Positions 1 to 12,324 of a stretch of DNA of 64,000 nt are shown one piece after another (the first letter of the stretch is position 1; each line of letters starts with the position of its first letter). The position numbers and the translations under genes are program-made. This DNA comes from Apostichopus japonicus (taxonomy: Eukaryota; Echinodermata; Holothuroidea; Aspidochirotida; Stichopodidae): contig NC_092575.1 of assembly GCF_037975245.1 (NCBI RefSeq), forward strand, positions 28,979,341 to 29,043,340, given 5' to 3'. Below the pieces are notes generated by a model. It searched no databases. It was not told the DNA's origin and saw only the letters and a list, made by a program, of their open reading frames with translations.

Positions 1-3000
1 TACCACCATCAGAGTAACATGGTGGAATGGCACTTTTTCAATGCCGGAATAGAGCACATTTTCTATGGCAGAATGTACAAATTTGCTTTCCGCTGAAAAA
101 ACGTTGTTTTCCGCTGACAAATTTGTGTGCGAAAAACACCGTTACCGTTTTTTGGGATGAGCAGAGGTGAGCTACTGTGACGATCTGGTCTCGCTAAGTT
201 TCATCCTTTAGGGGGCGGACGGGAGGGGTGTATTTTGTGATATTTTCACAATAACAGAGTATAGAGTGAGAATATATAGGGCTATATAATACTACTTCTT
301 TAAGTAATCCCTAATTACAAACACCCAAGCCTCCTGTAAATTATAAGCAGCTTAACTGTTCTGACATGAACTTGGTCTAACCATCCTTATCGACATTCTT
401 TGATACTTTCTCAAGTTATTTTCATCATCCTGAATTTGGTATCCTAAAATTAAGGAAAAATATAGTGTACAAGTAACTGCAAAAAAAAGTTGTTTTCCGC
501 ACAAGAATTTTTTCAGCGGAAAGTAATGTGCGGAAATTACCGTGTGCAGAGAACAACTGAAACCTGCCTAACCTACCTAACTTTAGGCTATCATACTCAT
601 AGGTCTAACATTGGTTCTATTGCTTCCAAATAATCTTTTCAATTTACGCTCAGCGTCTTACTAGATACAGCACACAAATTTGATGGTATACAAGGCTAGC
701 CAGGGTTTCTGTAGCCTAGCGTTGTCTAATCATGCACTTAGGCCTAGGCCGGGGCCCTGTCCCAAGTAAAATACTATGACTACTAGTGTAGTAGTACTAC
801 TACTAGTAGTAGTACATAGGCCTAGGCCAAACTCAGGCCTAGGCTATCAATCATATAGGCCTACCCTAACGTACATGCCTTAACAACATTTAAAACGAAC
901 ATTACTGAAAGCTTTTACCAGCAAGTGATTGTCAATATGCCTGCTAACTGACGTGGCAATGATATGTTAATCATATACTGTACATACTAGCTTTCTGTAG
1001 AATATTGTTGGTTAGTTGCCAGCCTGTTACTTGTACTTATTTGCATGCTCCGCTTGTGCGATTAAAAGGTTGCCTGAAACACCAAATATATACATGACGT
1101 ATACGTGTAACCAACGTCAAAAATTTACCACCGCCGGTGGATGTTCCTCATTCAAGTCATAGTATCGATAAGGGTGTCAGGACAACTCGTCCAACTACCG
1201 TCTTGAATATGGCACGCCATTTCCGCTTCATTGCTACCAACATTTATCAAACTACTTATTTCTAGAAGTTTACACAGTACTACTGTTCTGGATAATCTAC
1301 GCCTCGATAGTATGCCCAGACATATAGTAAGATCACATAAGACAATTTCTCAAACGTCCGAATGCGGCCTTTCTGTCTAGCCCATATATGTAAGTAATTT
1401 GGAAACTGAAAAGAGTTCTGGACAAGGGGCACAGCCACCATAATAGTACTGGTTGGGCAGGGGTGTCAGTCCCAATTGAAAAGTGGGGGGTGGGGGCATA
1501 TAATGACTGAACATGGATAAAACTGAAGGAGTGTGAGCGTAGCATCCGAGGAACATCGAGAAACATTATGTATTGTCTATAGGTAACATACTGCTGCTTT
1601 TGATGTGCGTATATACCAGTCTAGAGGGCCTTCTTTTGAAAAAAAAAGTTTAGGGGCTGGGCCAATTCCCAATAGGGACAACCATGACACTAACTTTGCG
1701 GAGCGACATCATCAGTTGGAGTGTAGCGTAGCGTAGCAAGAAATTTGTAACAAAAGAGTAATAATCATAAAATTAATCAGCATTATTTTCACGATGTTTA
1801 AGCAACCACAAATGTGCCAGGAGAAACCCGCAGGGGCTTATGGATTACAACTTACACGTCGGATGGCTTCCATTTCAACATTTAAGCTAAGTTGCCCACA
1901 AGGCCCGAATGCTGCGGGCTTTCCGATCTCCTGCTTTGGCATAAGGCCTCAGAGGTGTAAGGGCGCGGTTCCTCATTTAATTTACGCTATAAATGAAATC
2001 CGTAATTGTTATTTCAACCCAGTTGAAAAGTTTTATTTTTCATCGAGATGTTGAGCAGATAAGAATAAATCATGAATAACTACTAATCTCATGGCACAAT
2101 GTTTGAGCTCCTTTTATGAGATACACGAGTCTTTATGAACCTCATAGGCTTAGTGCCTACACGACCCAGTCACTAAACCTGCAGTGGGGAGGAGGACATT
2201 TGATATTATGTCCCCACCCTTCAAAAGGTGGGGTACGTGTCTCCTTGCCCCCACTACCATGATTGAAACCCCTGGGGAGGGGCTAAGATTTTCCTCGTCT
2301 GGGATGGGTAAGAGGAGGAGTCAGCCCATCCCCTTTGAAAAATGTTGATAAAACGACGATGCTTAGATGCAAAATAGTATTTTATTGAAGAATGTTGAAG
2401 AATTTTCGACAACGACTGCTAGGATTGTTTGTAATATTATGTCTGCTAGATGGGGACTGAACCCTGCTCCACCACTTTCTGATATGTTTTCCTCCTCCCA
2501 GAGGTATGCGTGGCTGCATAATTTTCACTGGTTCCTAATCTATTTCAAAATGCCCGATTACAGTTATGAGTACAAATCCAAAAGGCCAAGCACGTGTCCA
2601 AGCAACTCTGCAAGAATATGATTACAAGTAAGTCCTCCTCGGCACTGCAGTTCTGCTGTAACTTTCAATACCAGATGTGTATGTAACCAGAGATCACACC
2701 CGGATTGAATAAATACAACTCAGAAATAGTGGCGACACCAAGGGTACAGGGGCATAGGGGACACAGCAACTGCCTTCTACAATCATGTCCCTCTCCCGCC
2801 CCACCCCCCAACCCCCACCCTGAGCTGGCTCCGGTAAACAAAACTGAAGTACACACGAAGAAAGTAAAACCAAAATCAGGAATCTTAGGGTTGACTCCCA
2901 GTAATATAAAAGTAAAGATACAGAGGCCCGTGTCTTTTGACATTAAAATTTTATCACAATTATGTGAATTTTAATATTAATTTTAACAACTGAACTTTTG

Positions 3001-4084
3001 CTCCATAGAGCTGACTTGGGTTCCATTGGTAATGCAATGGGGTAGGGCGAGCAGCATGGCCTAACCTCCATCGTTAATTGCTGGGGATGGGCTATCAGTG
3101 GGGTATTTATTGCAATACGACCACTACGACAGGTCCTGGGTGCCCTCAGACGATGATCCAGAGGTATATTTATAAACACACACCCAGCCCTTCCCCCTCC
3201 CACCATGTTCAACCTCAGACAAACTTTAGGGGAACTTATTTACAAAACATTGCATATAGACTTAATACTGACCTAACTTATAATTATGCCTCAGAATGCA
3301 AAATTTGAATGCACTTGTAATCATTTTCTGGGAAGTTGTATCCCATGACCAGTTCTGGGACCCGTCACATCCATCCTTTTACAAAAACCTTGATCCGCCT
3401 TCGGCCCTTCCATAAAGGTTAACCCTAACCTAAATCAGTCGGCGAGGGTAGAACTCAGTTTTTGCCCATGCTAACTGCTAAACTATTTGCTCGCCCTCCG
3501 CGTCCCCCACCTGACCCCCAAAACGTTCATCCTACTCATGAAATTTGTGTTCAGTGCCATAGGCAGCTATTAAATTGTGGAGAATGGGAGAAGGTTTTCT
3601 CGACATTTCGATGTTACTTCACAAAACATTTTAATCAACAAACTATTTACAGTACTATTATCGAAATTTATTTTTTTTCTGGAAATATCGACTATTTTAT
3701 ATTAAAATTTCGTTTTTTTCTTAACTTCGGTTTTTGGTTTTGTGATCTTCAGTATTTCAAATTATCGACAATTCTTCTTCTGGCTATTTTCTCGAAATGT
3801 TGACATTATATGAAGAAAATGTCGAAACCAACTGAATAAATCGAACGGTTGAAAGCTTGGGTGCGAAACTTGCTTTGATTAATATTATCCAGATTCCTTA
3901 TTATGATGATTACAGTTTAAGTTGAACTAGCTAAATAAGCTTTATGATACTATGAAATATCATTTAAGCAATGCTGTTCTTGAGGTTTTTTAGACTTTTC
4001 TGTTTACTTAACTTAATGATAATATTGTGCTGACTGAGTATATACGAACGTGATTAACAGCTTGCATTAGATACATCAATCTAC
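1..4084. other. no gene recognised; AT-rich intergenic DNA
   Basis: I see no supportable coding region here. The open frames are short, lack recognisable motifs and overlap each other on both strands. The stretch contains a recurring short motif resembling TTTTCCGCTGA near 85-130 and 480-540, and palindromic tri-nucleotide runs of the GTAGTAGTAC type around 780-820 beside repeated TAGGCCTAGGCC motifs. None of these shows a clear element boundary. Confidence 0.5.
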
Positions 4085-4245
4085 TTTGTGATAGATCGCA
4101 ACTAACAGTAAATGCAAGCAAAACTTAAGCCTATATTTTCTCAAAAGATAAGGTAAAACAAAACATGCATGTTATTAAAGTTGATAATGATGTTCTTGAC
4201 ATTGTTGATTATTATACGCATCTAGGTACAGTGTTTAATTATAGT
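4085..4245 (+). pseudogene. reverse transcriptase C-terminal fragment (non-LTR retrotransposon remnant)
   Basis: The plus frame reads LTVNASKT, then a stop, then AYIFSKDKVKQ, and further on DNDVLDIVDYYTHLGTVFNYS. This is the familiar 'LTVNxxKTxxMIFxxG ... YLGxxF' segment that follows the catalytic YADD box in RTE- and CR1-type LINE reverse transcriptases. It is a short, stop-interrupted fragment with no catalytic motif upstream. It runs directly into the tandem array that follows, whose unit contains its last codons. Confidence 0.7.
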
Positions 4246-4720
4246 AGTACGTTTAATTATAGTAGTACGTATCTAGGTACAGTGTTTAATTATAGTAGTA
4301 CGTTTAATTATAGTAGTACGCATCTAGGTACAGTGTTTAATTATAGTAGTACGTTAATTATAGTAGTTTGTATCTAGGTACAGTGTTTAATTATAGTAGT
4401 ACGTTTAATTATAGTAGTACGTATCCAGGTACAGTGTTTAATTATGAGCAGTACGTTTAATTATAGTAGTACGTATCTAGGTAGAGTGTTTAATTATAGT
4501 AGTACGTTTAATTATAGTAGTACGCATCTAGGTACAGTGTTTAATTATAGTAGTACGTTAATTATAGTAGTTTATATCTAGGTACAGTGTTTAATTATAG
4601 TAGTACGTTTAATTATAGTAGTACGTATCCAGGTACAGTGTTTAATTATGAGCAGTACGTTTAATTATAGTAGTACGTATCTAGGTAGAGTGTTTAATTA
4701 AAGTAGTACGTTTAATATAT
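4195..4720. repeat. tandem repeat derived from the reverse transcriptase fragment
   Basis: The core units are TTTAATTATAGTAGTACG (18 bp) and ATCTAGGTACAGTG. They combine into about nine higher-order repeats of roughly 50-55 bp. The first copies encode the LGTVFNYSS end of the adjacent reverse transcriptase fragment, so the array appears to have grown from that fragment. Some copies carry an insertion (ATGAGCAG) or a one-base loss. Confidence 0.85.
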
Positions 4721-6204
4721 GCTGGAAAAATGCAAGATCACTAGACAAGAGGTGCCATTTATAGTCTCTTGGCCAAGTCATAGCAGTTGCCAATTGACTT
4801 ACAAATTCAATTATTTGATTAAATTGTTCAGTCCTGTTCCATTGTACAGGTGCGAAGTTTGGGGGCTTGCAGACATTTCCCAGGTTGAGGCCTTTCACCT
4901 AAACTTTTCTTGTGGACTATCCGTTCTTATATTTCCTCTTATTTTCTTTCAAGCCATTGAAAAAATTTCAAATGTGGTTCAAAACAAACCGTCTATGGTC
5001 CTATACGCCATATAAAGCAATAATATGCGTCCTTTCTAGACTACAAAGGTAACCCCATTAATGAAACCATTTAGGCAGAATGTTAACATAACATTTCCTT
5101 CTGTCACATTATTATTAATGTAAACGACGAGAACTATAGAGCTCTATATGAATAATGTTAGTATTGTAGATGCTACGGTGGCCCATGTGGGACATGAACA
5201 TCTAACATTCCATCTCACAATTTCAACCTTGTTCTCGGAATTTCAACCTTATTCTCGAAATTTCTACTTTTTATTTCTTAAAATGTTCGACTACCCCTTT
5301 TTTTCTTCGAATTTCTACATTTTATACCGAAAGTTCTACTGTTTATCTAAAAAAGGGTATTTCCTTTTCGAAATGTGTCTTTTTGTATCAACATATTTCT
5401 ACTTGTTCCTCGAAGTTTCGATTCAATATTTTTTACTAAGTTCTGTCATTATGTTTCAACTATTTTATCAAAATTACAACTTAACACCGAAATTTATAAT
5501 TTTGATCTCAAAATTAAAGTTTTCGTTTCAAAGTTTTACTCTTACTCAGTGTTTCATTAGCCTCCTTTTTTTATCGAAATCGAATTGGGATAATTTCCAG
5601 GAACATGAAAAAGTTAATATATTACAGTACAAGTTGACTGTTTCATCTCAAATTTCAATTTTATTTTTTCTTGCAACATCTCCATCTCTTTCTCGAATTT
5701 ACGACCTATTCAAAATTGTTTACTTCTTAACATTTAATTTAGTTGTATGTCTTAATTTGACTTGGAATTTTTACTTTTTATATCTAATTTCGATATTTTA
5801 TTTCAGCTTTTCTATTGGAATCTGTTAATTTTATGTTAAACGTTTGAGAAACGGTTCAACTTTCATTGTTTCATCCAAATAATGAACTTTCATGTTAAAA
5901 CGTTAGATTATAATTATATATATATATATATTTTAAACAGAACCCTATGGCTTTGTCTTTTCTTGCACATTTCAAAAAAAGAATATTTAATTTAACAGAG
6001 CAGACAAACACGCTTTCAAGTTTGTTTGCAAAGTTCTTACACTCCTGTGAGTGGCAAAGTACCCCCCCCCCCCCACCGCTTTCCCACAGAAATTTTCGGG
6101 GACGGAAAAAGAAAAAGAAATACGTATGGTCAGGGACGTCTCAAGAGGGGGTATGGGGGTGTCTCACCCCCCCCCCAATCTTTGTAAAACTGACGATAGT
6201 TGGA
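4721..6204. other. no gene recognised; very T-rich stretch
   Basis: The region is extremely rich in T and in TTTC/TTCGA-type motifs. It is open for 226 codons in one plus frame (5148-5828), but the predicted product is almost only Phe, Tyr, Leu, Ser and Ile, as expected from base composition. I do not call it a gene. Confidence 0.45.
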
Positions 6205-6251
6205 AAATTTGAGTGCGACAGTCGGAATTTCCGACTGTCGCACTCAAATTT
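6205..6251. repeat. perfect inverted repeat, 23-bp arms, 1-base centre
   Basis: The left arm runs AAATTTGAGTGCGACAGTCG plus GAA, and the right arm is its exact reverse complement around a single T. It sits about 70 bases after a CAGGGACGTCTCAAGAGG motif that resembles the 5' end of the hAT-like elements elsewhere in this window. It may therefore lie inside such an element, but I could not place the other end. Confidence 0.8.
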
Positions 6252-6649
6252 ACCTAGGCCTATTCATATACTCTTTTGACTGTGAATGACCTAAAAATTT
6301 CGGTCAAAATGAGTCATATTTACCACGTTTTCCTTGCCAATTTGAGAAATTGTATCTCGCGATCTTTATACTCCACCATACAAAACTCCGCATGATTTTG
6401 AATACTCTAAAAAAAAGTGCCTAATAGAACTACTGTACAACGTTCGCCAGCTTCAATTATTATGTACTAATTTTGCTATTGGCTGGGTTGACCCTGTTCG
6501 CTAGTTCAGGATACTATATTGTCTCTATGGTAAACACGCAATGATAATATACGGAAGCTTAAAAGTGCCATCAACATAAGAAAAACTTTGCTCCAAAAGT
6601 TGACATTTTTCAGTAAATTGTTTTAGATAACAAGATAAAATCTTATCAA

Positions 6650-6930
6650 AAATCAGAAAAATGTTGGATTGCTCAGTTGCTTTAACTGAGCAATTGAACA
6701 ATTTTCTGCAAAATGTTTAATTAGCAATTACTTATCATATCTCGTCAATTGGACATTTTGCTGCAAAATGTTTAATTGTTCACTTCATTCCATCTGAGCA
6801 ATTGAAAAATTTTCTGCATAATGTTTAACTGAAAAGTTATCGTATCTCGTCAACTCAACATTTTTCTGCAAAATGTTTAATTGTTCACTTCATTCCAAAT
6901 GCTCAGTTGGAATGAAGTGAACAATTGAAA
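6650..6930. repeat. short tandem duplication ending in an 18-bp hairpin
   Basis: Units of roughly 100 bp share TTTCTGCAAAATGTTTAATT and ATATCTCGTCAA. The last copy ends in a perfect inverted repeat, with arms at 6879-6896 and 6909-6926 and a 12-base loop. The left arm begins AATTGTTCACTTCA. A smaller hairpin (TTGCTCAGTT ... AACTGAGCAA) lies at the left edge. Confidence 0.65.
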
Positions 6931-7857
6931 AAAAAAAATTCACGTGAGTGATAAATAGCCCCCCCCCCCCCCCAAGAAAATGATATTAAGCGCGCTAGGA
7001 AAAAGCACTGTATTTTTTGGTAATTCACTATGTCGTCGAATATAATTTGTTGAAAAAAAGTTTTCCCCCTTGTTACATTAACAAAGCTTTTGTAGTCAGT
7101 AGTCTATGTAGCCTTCAAGCAGATAACTTATACTCAGTTGCGTAACCAGAGTGATTAATAAGTTTGTGAAGTGAGGGCCAGTGGGTACAAATGTATCGAA
7201 CAAAATTCGGAACAAAAGTGCAGTCGCGAAAGATGGGGTGTCTGACTGACACTGACCGTATCGTTGACGAGTAGCGGGGGGGGGGGGGGGGGGGGGTACA
7301 AGGCAGCAGTCGAAATTTTCTGGCTCCTAAACCCATCCAGTTGGAATTTCAACCACTACACACGCCAATCATCAGGGCTTAGCTACGTCCCTGGCTATGG
7401 TATATTTGATAATGGATCGGCTACTAATTTTTATAGCACGGCGTGATCTGCTCCCATAATGTGTTCCTCATCAGCCTTTCTATAGGCATAGAACGAGTTT
7501 TCTCCGAACGAATTATCTTTGGTTAAGTAATTGACAATTGTAGTCAAAGTTCCGTGCTTCCGTGGGACATTGGAGGGTCGTCTTTAATAAAACTTCACTG
7601 AGATATGATATACCTGCGTATTATAAACCCAGTCACCCACACGTACTATTATGTTTTTGTTAAGTTTAGTTTAGTAGGGGAAAAAAAGGATCAGAAGGGA
7701 CACTCAAGTCCACATCGAGGACCCTATAGGAGAGAAAAAACTGAAGACACAAAAAATCAGACCCGATAATATTGCTTAAAGGAGTGCTTGTCCAAAGCAT
7801 TCTTAAACCCATTTAGTTATGTCGAATATTAGTCCTATACTTTGTAACTTCTTATAC

Positions 7858-7870
7858 CGTATATATATAT

Positions 7871-7911
<41 letters not shown>
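7858..7911. repeat. (AT)n microsatellite
   Basis: An alternating TA/TATACA run of about 50 bases, almost pure. It is followed directly by ACAGGGCCGGTGCAACTGAG, which could be the start of a dispersed repeat. I see no partner end. Confidence 0.85.
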
Positions 7912-7914
<3 letters not shown>

Positions 7915-8271
7915 GGCCGGTGCAACTGAGAGAATGGAACACATGCCGCATTTCTTCCCTTCCATAAAATTTAGGTTAAAGTGACTTAACTTTGAAGGAA
8001 CACGCACGCAAAGTCGTACGCACATATGTAGTTAAAAGCATAGATATGATATAACCAATTTGCATCTAAGCCCAATTACCGGACATTAAAATTCTCAAGG
8101 CTCCAGTGCGGACGTCAGCAAAGTTTTGGTCCTTTCCCCTAACATTTGAATTCGTAACAGATGAAGGCTATGTCTATGGTGAAGTCTATGGTGTTATCAA
8201 AAGTCATATCAATATAAGCGTTTAATTAAACTTAAATTCTGGTGATAGCCCCTCCAACAAACGTCTATATA

Positions 8272-8400
8272 TATATAATTGAAAACGTAATGAGAAGGAA
8301 AATCCAGAACAGTGAAAAATCTTCCAGCCTCCACCGTGATTCGAACCCGTGCCTCCGCCTTTGTACGCGGACACCCTAACCAACTAGGCTATGGACGCTG
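8272..8400 (-). mobile_element. tRNA-derived SINE-like repeat, copy 1
   Basis: Read on the minus strand, the head has an RNA polymerase III box A-like motif (TAGCCTAGTTGG, complement of about 8380-8391). This is followed by a box B match GGGTTCGAATC (complement of 8338-8348), spaced as in a tRNA. After the tRNA-like head comes GGTGGAGGCTGGAAGATTTT, then a tail ending in an ATATAT run. The same body and tail occur at about 9,960-10,165 on the other strand, so this is a dispersed family rather than a tRNA gene. Target duplications were not identified. Confidence 0.7.
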
Positions 8401-8477
8401 ATTATATGTCCAGAGGTTCGAAACCGGTAAGGAAGGTCGTAATTTGCTTTGCACTGTAGGCGTTTGACACCTGTGTC

Positions 8478-9800
8478 CAGGGGCGTATCCAGGGGGCGCA
8501 ACAGGCGCGCGCCCCCCTATTGGCCGTCACCAAAAAAAAAAAGTTTAGCAAAAAAAAAAAAAAAATTGATGACGACCTTTATGTGAGATGTCGGTGATCG
8601 CTCAACCCCCCACCCGTATGCTTTATTTTTTGTTTGCCAAAAAAAGGTTCTGGCGAAGTTCGGCGGCATAATAGTTTTAGAAACATAGATGGTAATTGTG
8701 TTTGTATTACCACAGTAAACACTAAGTGACATGCCAGCCATTCTAAATTGTGCATTTTGTGTCCATATTTACTGGAAATGTTGCTTATTATTAAGGTCGA
8801 AAAATGGATCACATATGGCCATGGGCGGCGATCCTGGGGGGATATATCCCCCATGAAAATGGGTGGAGGGGATGTAATACACCATATCCCCCCCCCCCCC
8901 CACCAAATGCCAGGGATAAGAATATTTTCATGCCTACATTTATGCATCTTCGTTAATGTACGGCTCTTTTTTAGCTTCATTTCTCGCCTACCATAAACGC
9001 AGTGCGATCTTTTCAAATAAAGCGTCTTTATAAAGCAAGAATAGTTGACTGTAGGCTTCATTGGCCCTATAACAACAAAATGTATTATTGCGCCCACGGT
9101 ATTGATATAGTACATATATGCACCCTCAAAGTATTCATATAGGCCCTATAGTAGGCCTACACAAGTACGTGTTCCCTCGAACAGCTGAGAATCTCATGTT
9201 ACCAGGGTAATGCTTAATACACGTTTCACCTGGATGCCCTAGCAATCGGTACCTAGGAATGTTACTATGTGTAATTGTGTATTGCATGTGTATAGGCCTA
9301 TAATAGCCTGCATGAGGCCATTTTCTTCATCGAATAATATAAAAGAGCTCTCGAACATTCTAACGTTGCGCCTGAAACAAGATTGACAGGGGCAATTTTC
9401 CCAAAATAACACCCGAAATTAAAAAAAAAAGTATTTTGGATCCTGATTATGAGATATTTCGGACATGACATTCCTATTTTAAAGTTGGGTATATGCCGCC
9501 TGGAAACCTCGGGAAGTGCCGTTTCCGGCCATCTAGAGGGTTTGTTAATCCCAAAATTTTCTTGTACGCTTCGCGCCATATATGGTGGCGCTACGCTTAG
9601 ATAGTCAACAAGGTCATATCCCCCCCCCCACCCGGAAGTACGGATCGCCGCCCATGCATATGACACCATTTTGCATTTCAGCCCTTCCTCGAAAGCAAAA
9701 ATTGTACACCCCTCCCCTTAGACCCATCCCCCAGGACGGCGATCATTCATGCCTGACGCCCCCCCCCCCCCCCCATTGGAAAATCCTGGATACGCCACTG
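8478..9800. mobile_element. hAT-like non-autonomous element (composite, nested)
   Basis: The left end reads CAGGGGCGTATCCAGGG. The right end, read in reverse complement, is CAGTGGCGTATCCAGGA, so the termini are inverted repeats of the type seen at 52,670 and 54,393. No convincing 8-bp duplication flanks it. Inside, ATGGGCGGCGATCC near 8,820 and its reverse complement near 9,655 suggest a second element nested in the first. A segment near 9,505-9,600 (CTACGCTTAGATAGT region) is also present inside the element at 52,670. The open frames here are not coding. Confidence 0.55.
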
Positions 9801-9959
9801 TGTATCGAACAATAAATTAACATAAAGTCTGTTCAAAGTATCTCTTTCGAGATCCGGCCTTAGGAATCACAAATGATTTCGAGTTGGTTAGCATCATGTT
9901 TGATCTCTAGAGTAAGGCAAATATGTCACCAAAACTGAACTAGTATTGTTCCATACAGC

Positions 9960-10122
9960 TGGTAAACGCCTACAGTGGAATCCGCAGGGTATTCGCATTT
10001 AAAGCGGTAGGCCCGGGTCCTGAATCCTGGTGGAGGCTGGAAGTTTTTCCACTGTTTATGGATTTTCAAACTCATTACAATTTCAATAAATATATATAAA
10101 TACATATTTTTATATATATATT

Positions 10123-10165
<43 letters not shown>
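9960..10165 (+). mobile_element. tRNA-derived SINE-like repeat, copy 2
   Basis: A degenerate tRNA-like head (box B relic GGGTCCTGAATCC near 10,015-10,026) is followed by TGGTGGAGGCTGGAAGTTTT and CTCATTACAATTTCAA. The tail is a long ATAT run. The body and tail match copy 1 at 8,272-8,400 in opposite orientation. The 5' head is more decayed than in copy 1. Confidence 0.6.
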
Positions 10166-10167
<2 letters not shown>

Positions 10168-10499
10168 TTTTGATGTTCTTTTAAGCTTTAGTTTTGAAGC
10201 TATGTTGTTCACAAGGTTTCAAATTTTGTCATTTGTTAGCCCCAGAAGGTGTAATATTACCAAAATAAATTACATTTGGACTTAAGGGGATGTTAGCTAT
10301 GTTGTATAGCAGCCGACTGGGGGGGGGGGTATGAGGGCAAACACTTTGATAGGGGGGATACCCCTCACCCCCTGCTTTGCACCGCAGCTGATCTTCACCA
10401 AAAACAAGGTTTGTGCTTATCAAGTTGGATCTACAAACCAAGTCACAAGTACATTTAAGCTTTACTAGTTTTGGCTTTCTGTGTTGACAATATTTTCAA

Positions 10500-11815
10500 A
10501 ATTTGACCTCAATATACCTTTGACCTACCGAGACACAATTGGGTTCTTGTACTCCTTAAGGTGGAACCACATACAAAGTTTAACCATGTCCCGTTTGTTT
10601 ACAAGTCAAGGACTAATCCCAGAAATAAACTAGAGCACCAATGGTGCAGAAGCTCATACCTTTTCGAGCTTCAAAATGTAGGGCCCAAAAAACTTTATGG
10701 CCCACCAAATTTCAGGCCATTTTTCGGATTCCACCAATTTTGGGCCCATGAGGGATAACCCCCCCTCCGTTAGCAGAATCCTGGCCACACCACTGGCTAT
10801 AATTCCTATTTTCCCCCTTTAAATCCTATTTTACCCACCCTCTCAAACAATACCACTGACCTACCCTATTAAACTTTCTCCCCTCTACCTGAGCAGACCT
10901 GAAGCACTCCTTGCCAAAATTTTGGCTGGCTGCCTACATACCTCAGGCTCAAAGACTTCTAAGAATCGGCAAGTGCTGATTGGTTAGAGGGCTCTCATGC
11001 TTACAGTTCAACAGTTAATAACAACTCCCAGTCCTGCTTTAATTCCACTAACAGCCTCTGCAGAGCTTAACCACAAATGTAAACAAACACTGCAGAGACT
11101 GGGACACAAATTAAAGGAGCTTTGGCAAAAGGTGAAGGCTCAGATCTTTTTAAACAATGGGGATTAATTGTAATTAATTAACTTTTGACCAAAAATTATT
11201 AGGCATCACCTTATTCATACACAATCCAACAATCATCATTTCAACTTTGAATATGATCCATCAAAATCTTGAGGAGATTGAGATACTTGAAAATATTACA
11301 AAGAATGACCCACGATGACCCCCTAAATGACATTTGACCTCAATATTCCAAACACCCCTCGTAACTCTCATCCCGAGGAACATTGTGACCAAGTTTCATT
11401 ATAGCTGGCCATACACTGTACGAACAGGAGCAATTTGAAAATATAGGGCCGCGGCCCGGGCCACAAAAGACCCCTAGTTGATCTTTGATCTCAAATTCAT
11501 GAGCACCCTGAAGGTAAAACTCTCATAGCACTATTGTGACAAACCCTCAACATTGTACCATGGAATCTGTAGGAGAAGAAGCATTTTACGTATTTCCACA
11601 AAATGGCCCATTACGGCCCACAGGTGACCTTTGACCCCAAATTTCGGACCATCTCTGATGGCCCTATACACAATGGTCCTTGCGTCCAAGTTTCATGAAA
11701 TTCCATCAAACACTGTGCGAGTGGGAGCGGTTTTACCAATTGTTGACGGATAGAGTGATAGACGCCGCACTGTAACAATAGCTCACACCAGCATGCTGGT
11801 ATGAGCTAAAAACTG
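10500..11815. repeat. dispersed repeat-like stretch with 'TGACCTTTGACC' motifs
   Basis: The stretch has several TGACCTTTGACCCCAAAT and AAGTTTCATGAAATTCCAT motifs. It ends in a near-palindrome (AGCTCACACCAGCATGCTGG ... TATGAGCT). An AGCTCATACC motif near 10,650 is the inverted counterpart of its end. This style is typical of repeats dispersed in marine invertebrate genomes. I infer an old transposon but cannot assign a family or confirm the termini. Confidence 0.4.
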
Positions 11816-12318
11816 CATTCAGGTTTCTATGAGATAATTTGTTGGTTTCTTGCAACCATATACACCTGACAAAAGGTTCCTTCTTTTTGACATTTGTTGA
11901 CCTCATCCTGGCCTTTGACTGTCACTGAAAACAATAAGACTTTGTCTTTTTATTTTGACACATTCTCAAGCTAAGAATGCAATCCAGGCTAAATTTCTCA
12001 TCATGGCTTTGTGTTTGCAAGGTGTTGATATTTTGACGACTGCCGACCTCCAGTTTAAACTATTACCTTACTCTACTCAATTGGGAGATTCACATACAAA
12101 GTATAAGATCAATCCAGCTTTCACTTACTAAAATATTATGATGACAAGGTTTATCCTTTTCTTGAGATATTGTTAACAAGTTTGTAACGCTTTAAACAGC
12201 AATGACTGTAAGTGACCCTTAACCTCCACAAAAAACAATGGTTTCTTGTATTCACTGTGGGCCATCCACATACATAGAAGTGAAGAAAAAACAAGTAAGA
12301 TATATATTGGACTCTGCC

Positions 12319-12324
12319 TTTATT
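12319..12324 (-). promoter_or_regulatory. dgcr8: candidate polyadenylation signal for dgcr8
   Basis: This is the nearest canonical AATAAA that I find on the minus strand downstream of the dgcr8 stop codon, about 800 bases after it. It would give a 3' untranslated region of ordinary size. Weaker variants such as TATAAA lie nearer. The call rests on position only. Confidence 0.3.

Noticed and set aside
5148-5828. 226-codon plus-strand open frame
   Set aside because: Composition is explained by very T-rich DNA (mostly Phe, Leu, Ser, Tyr, Ile); no motif and no splice or homology support.
8579-9115. 178-codon minus-strand open frame
   Set aside because: It lies inside the composite hAT-like repeat and crosses its G/C runs; no transposase motifs are visible.
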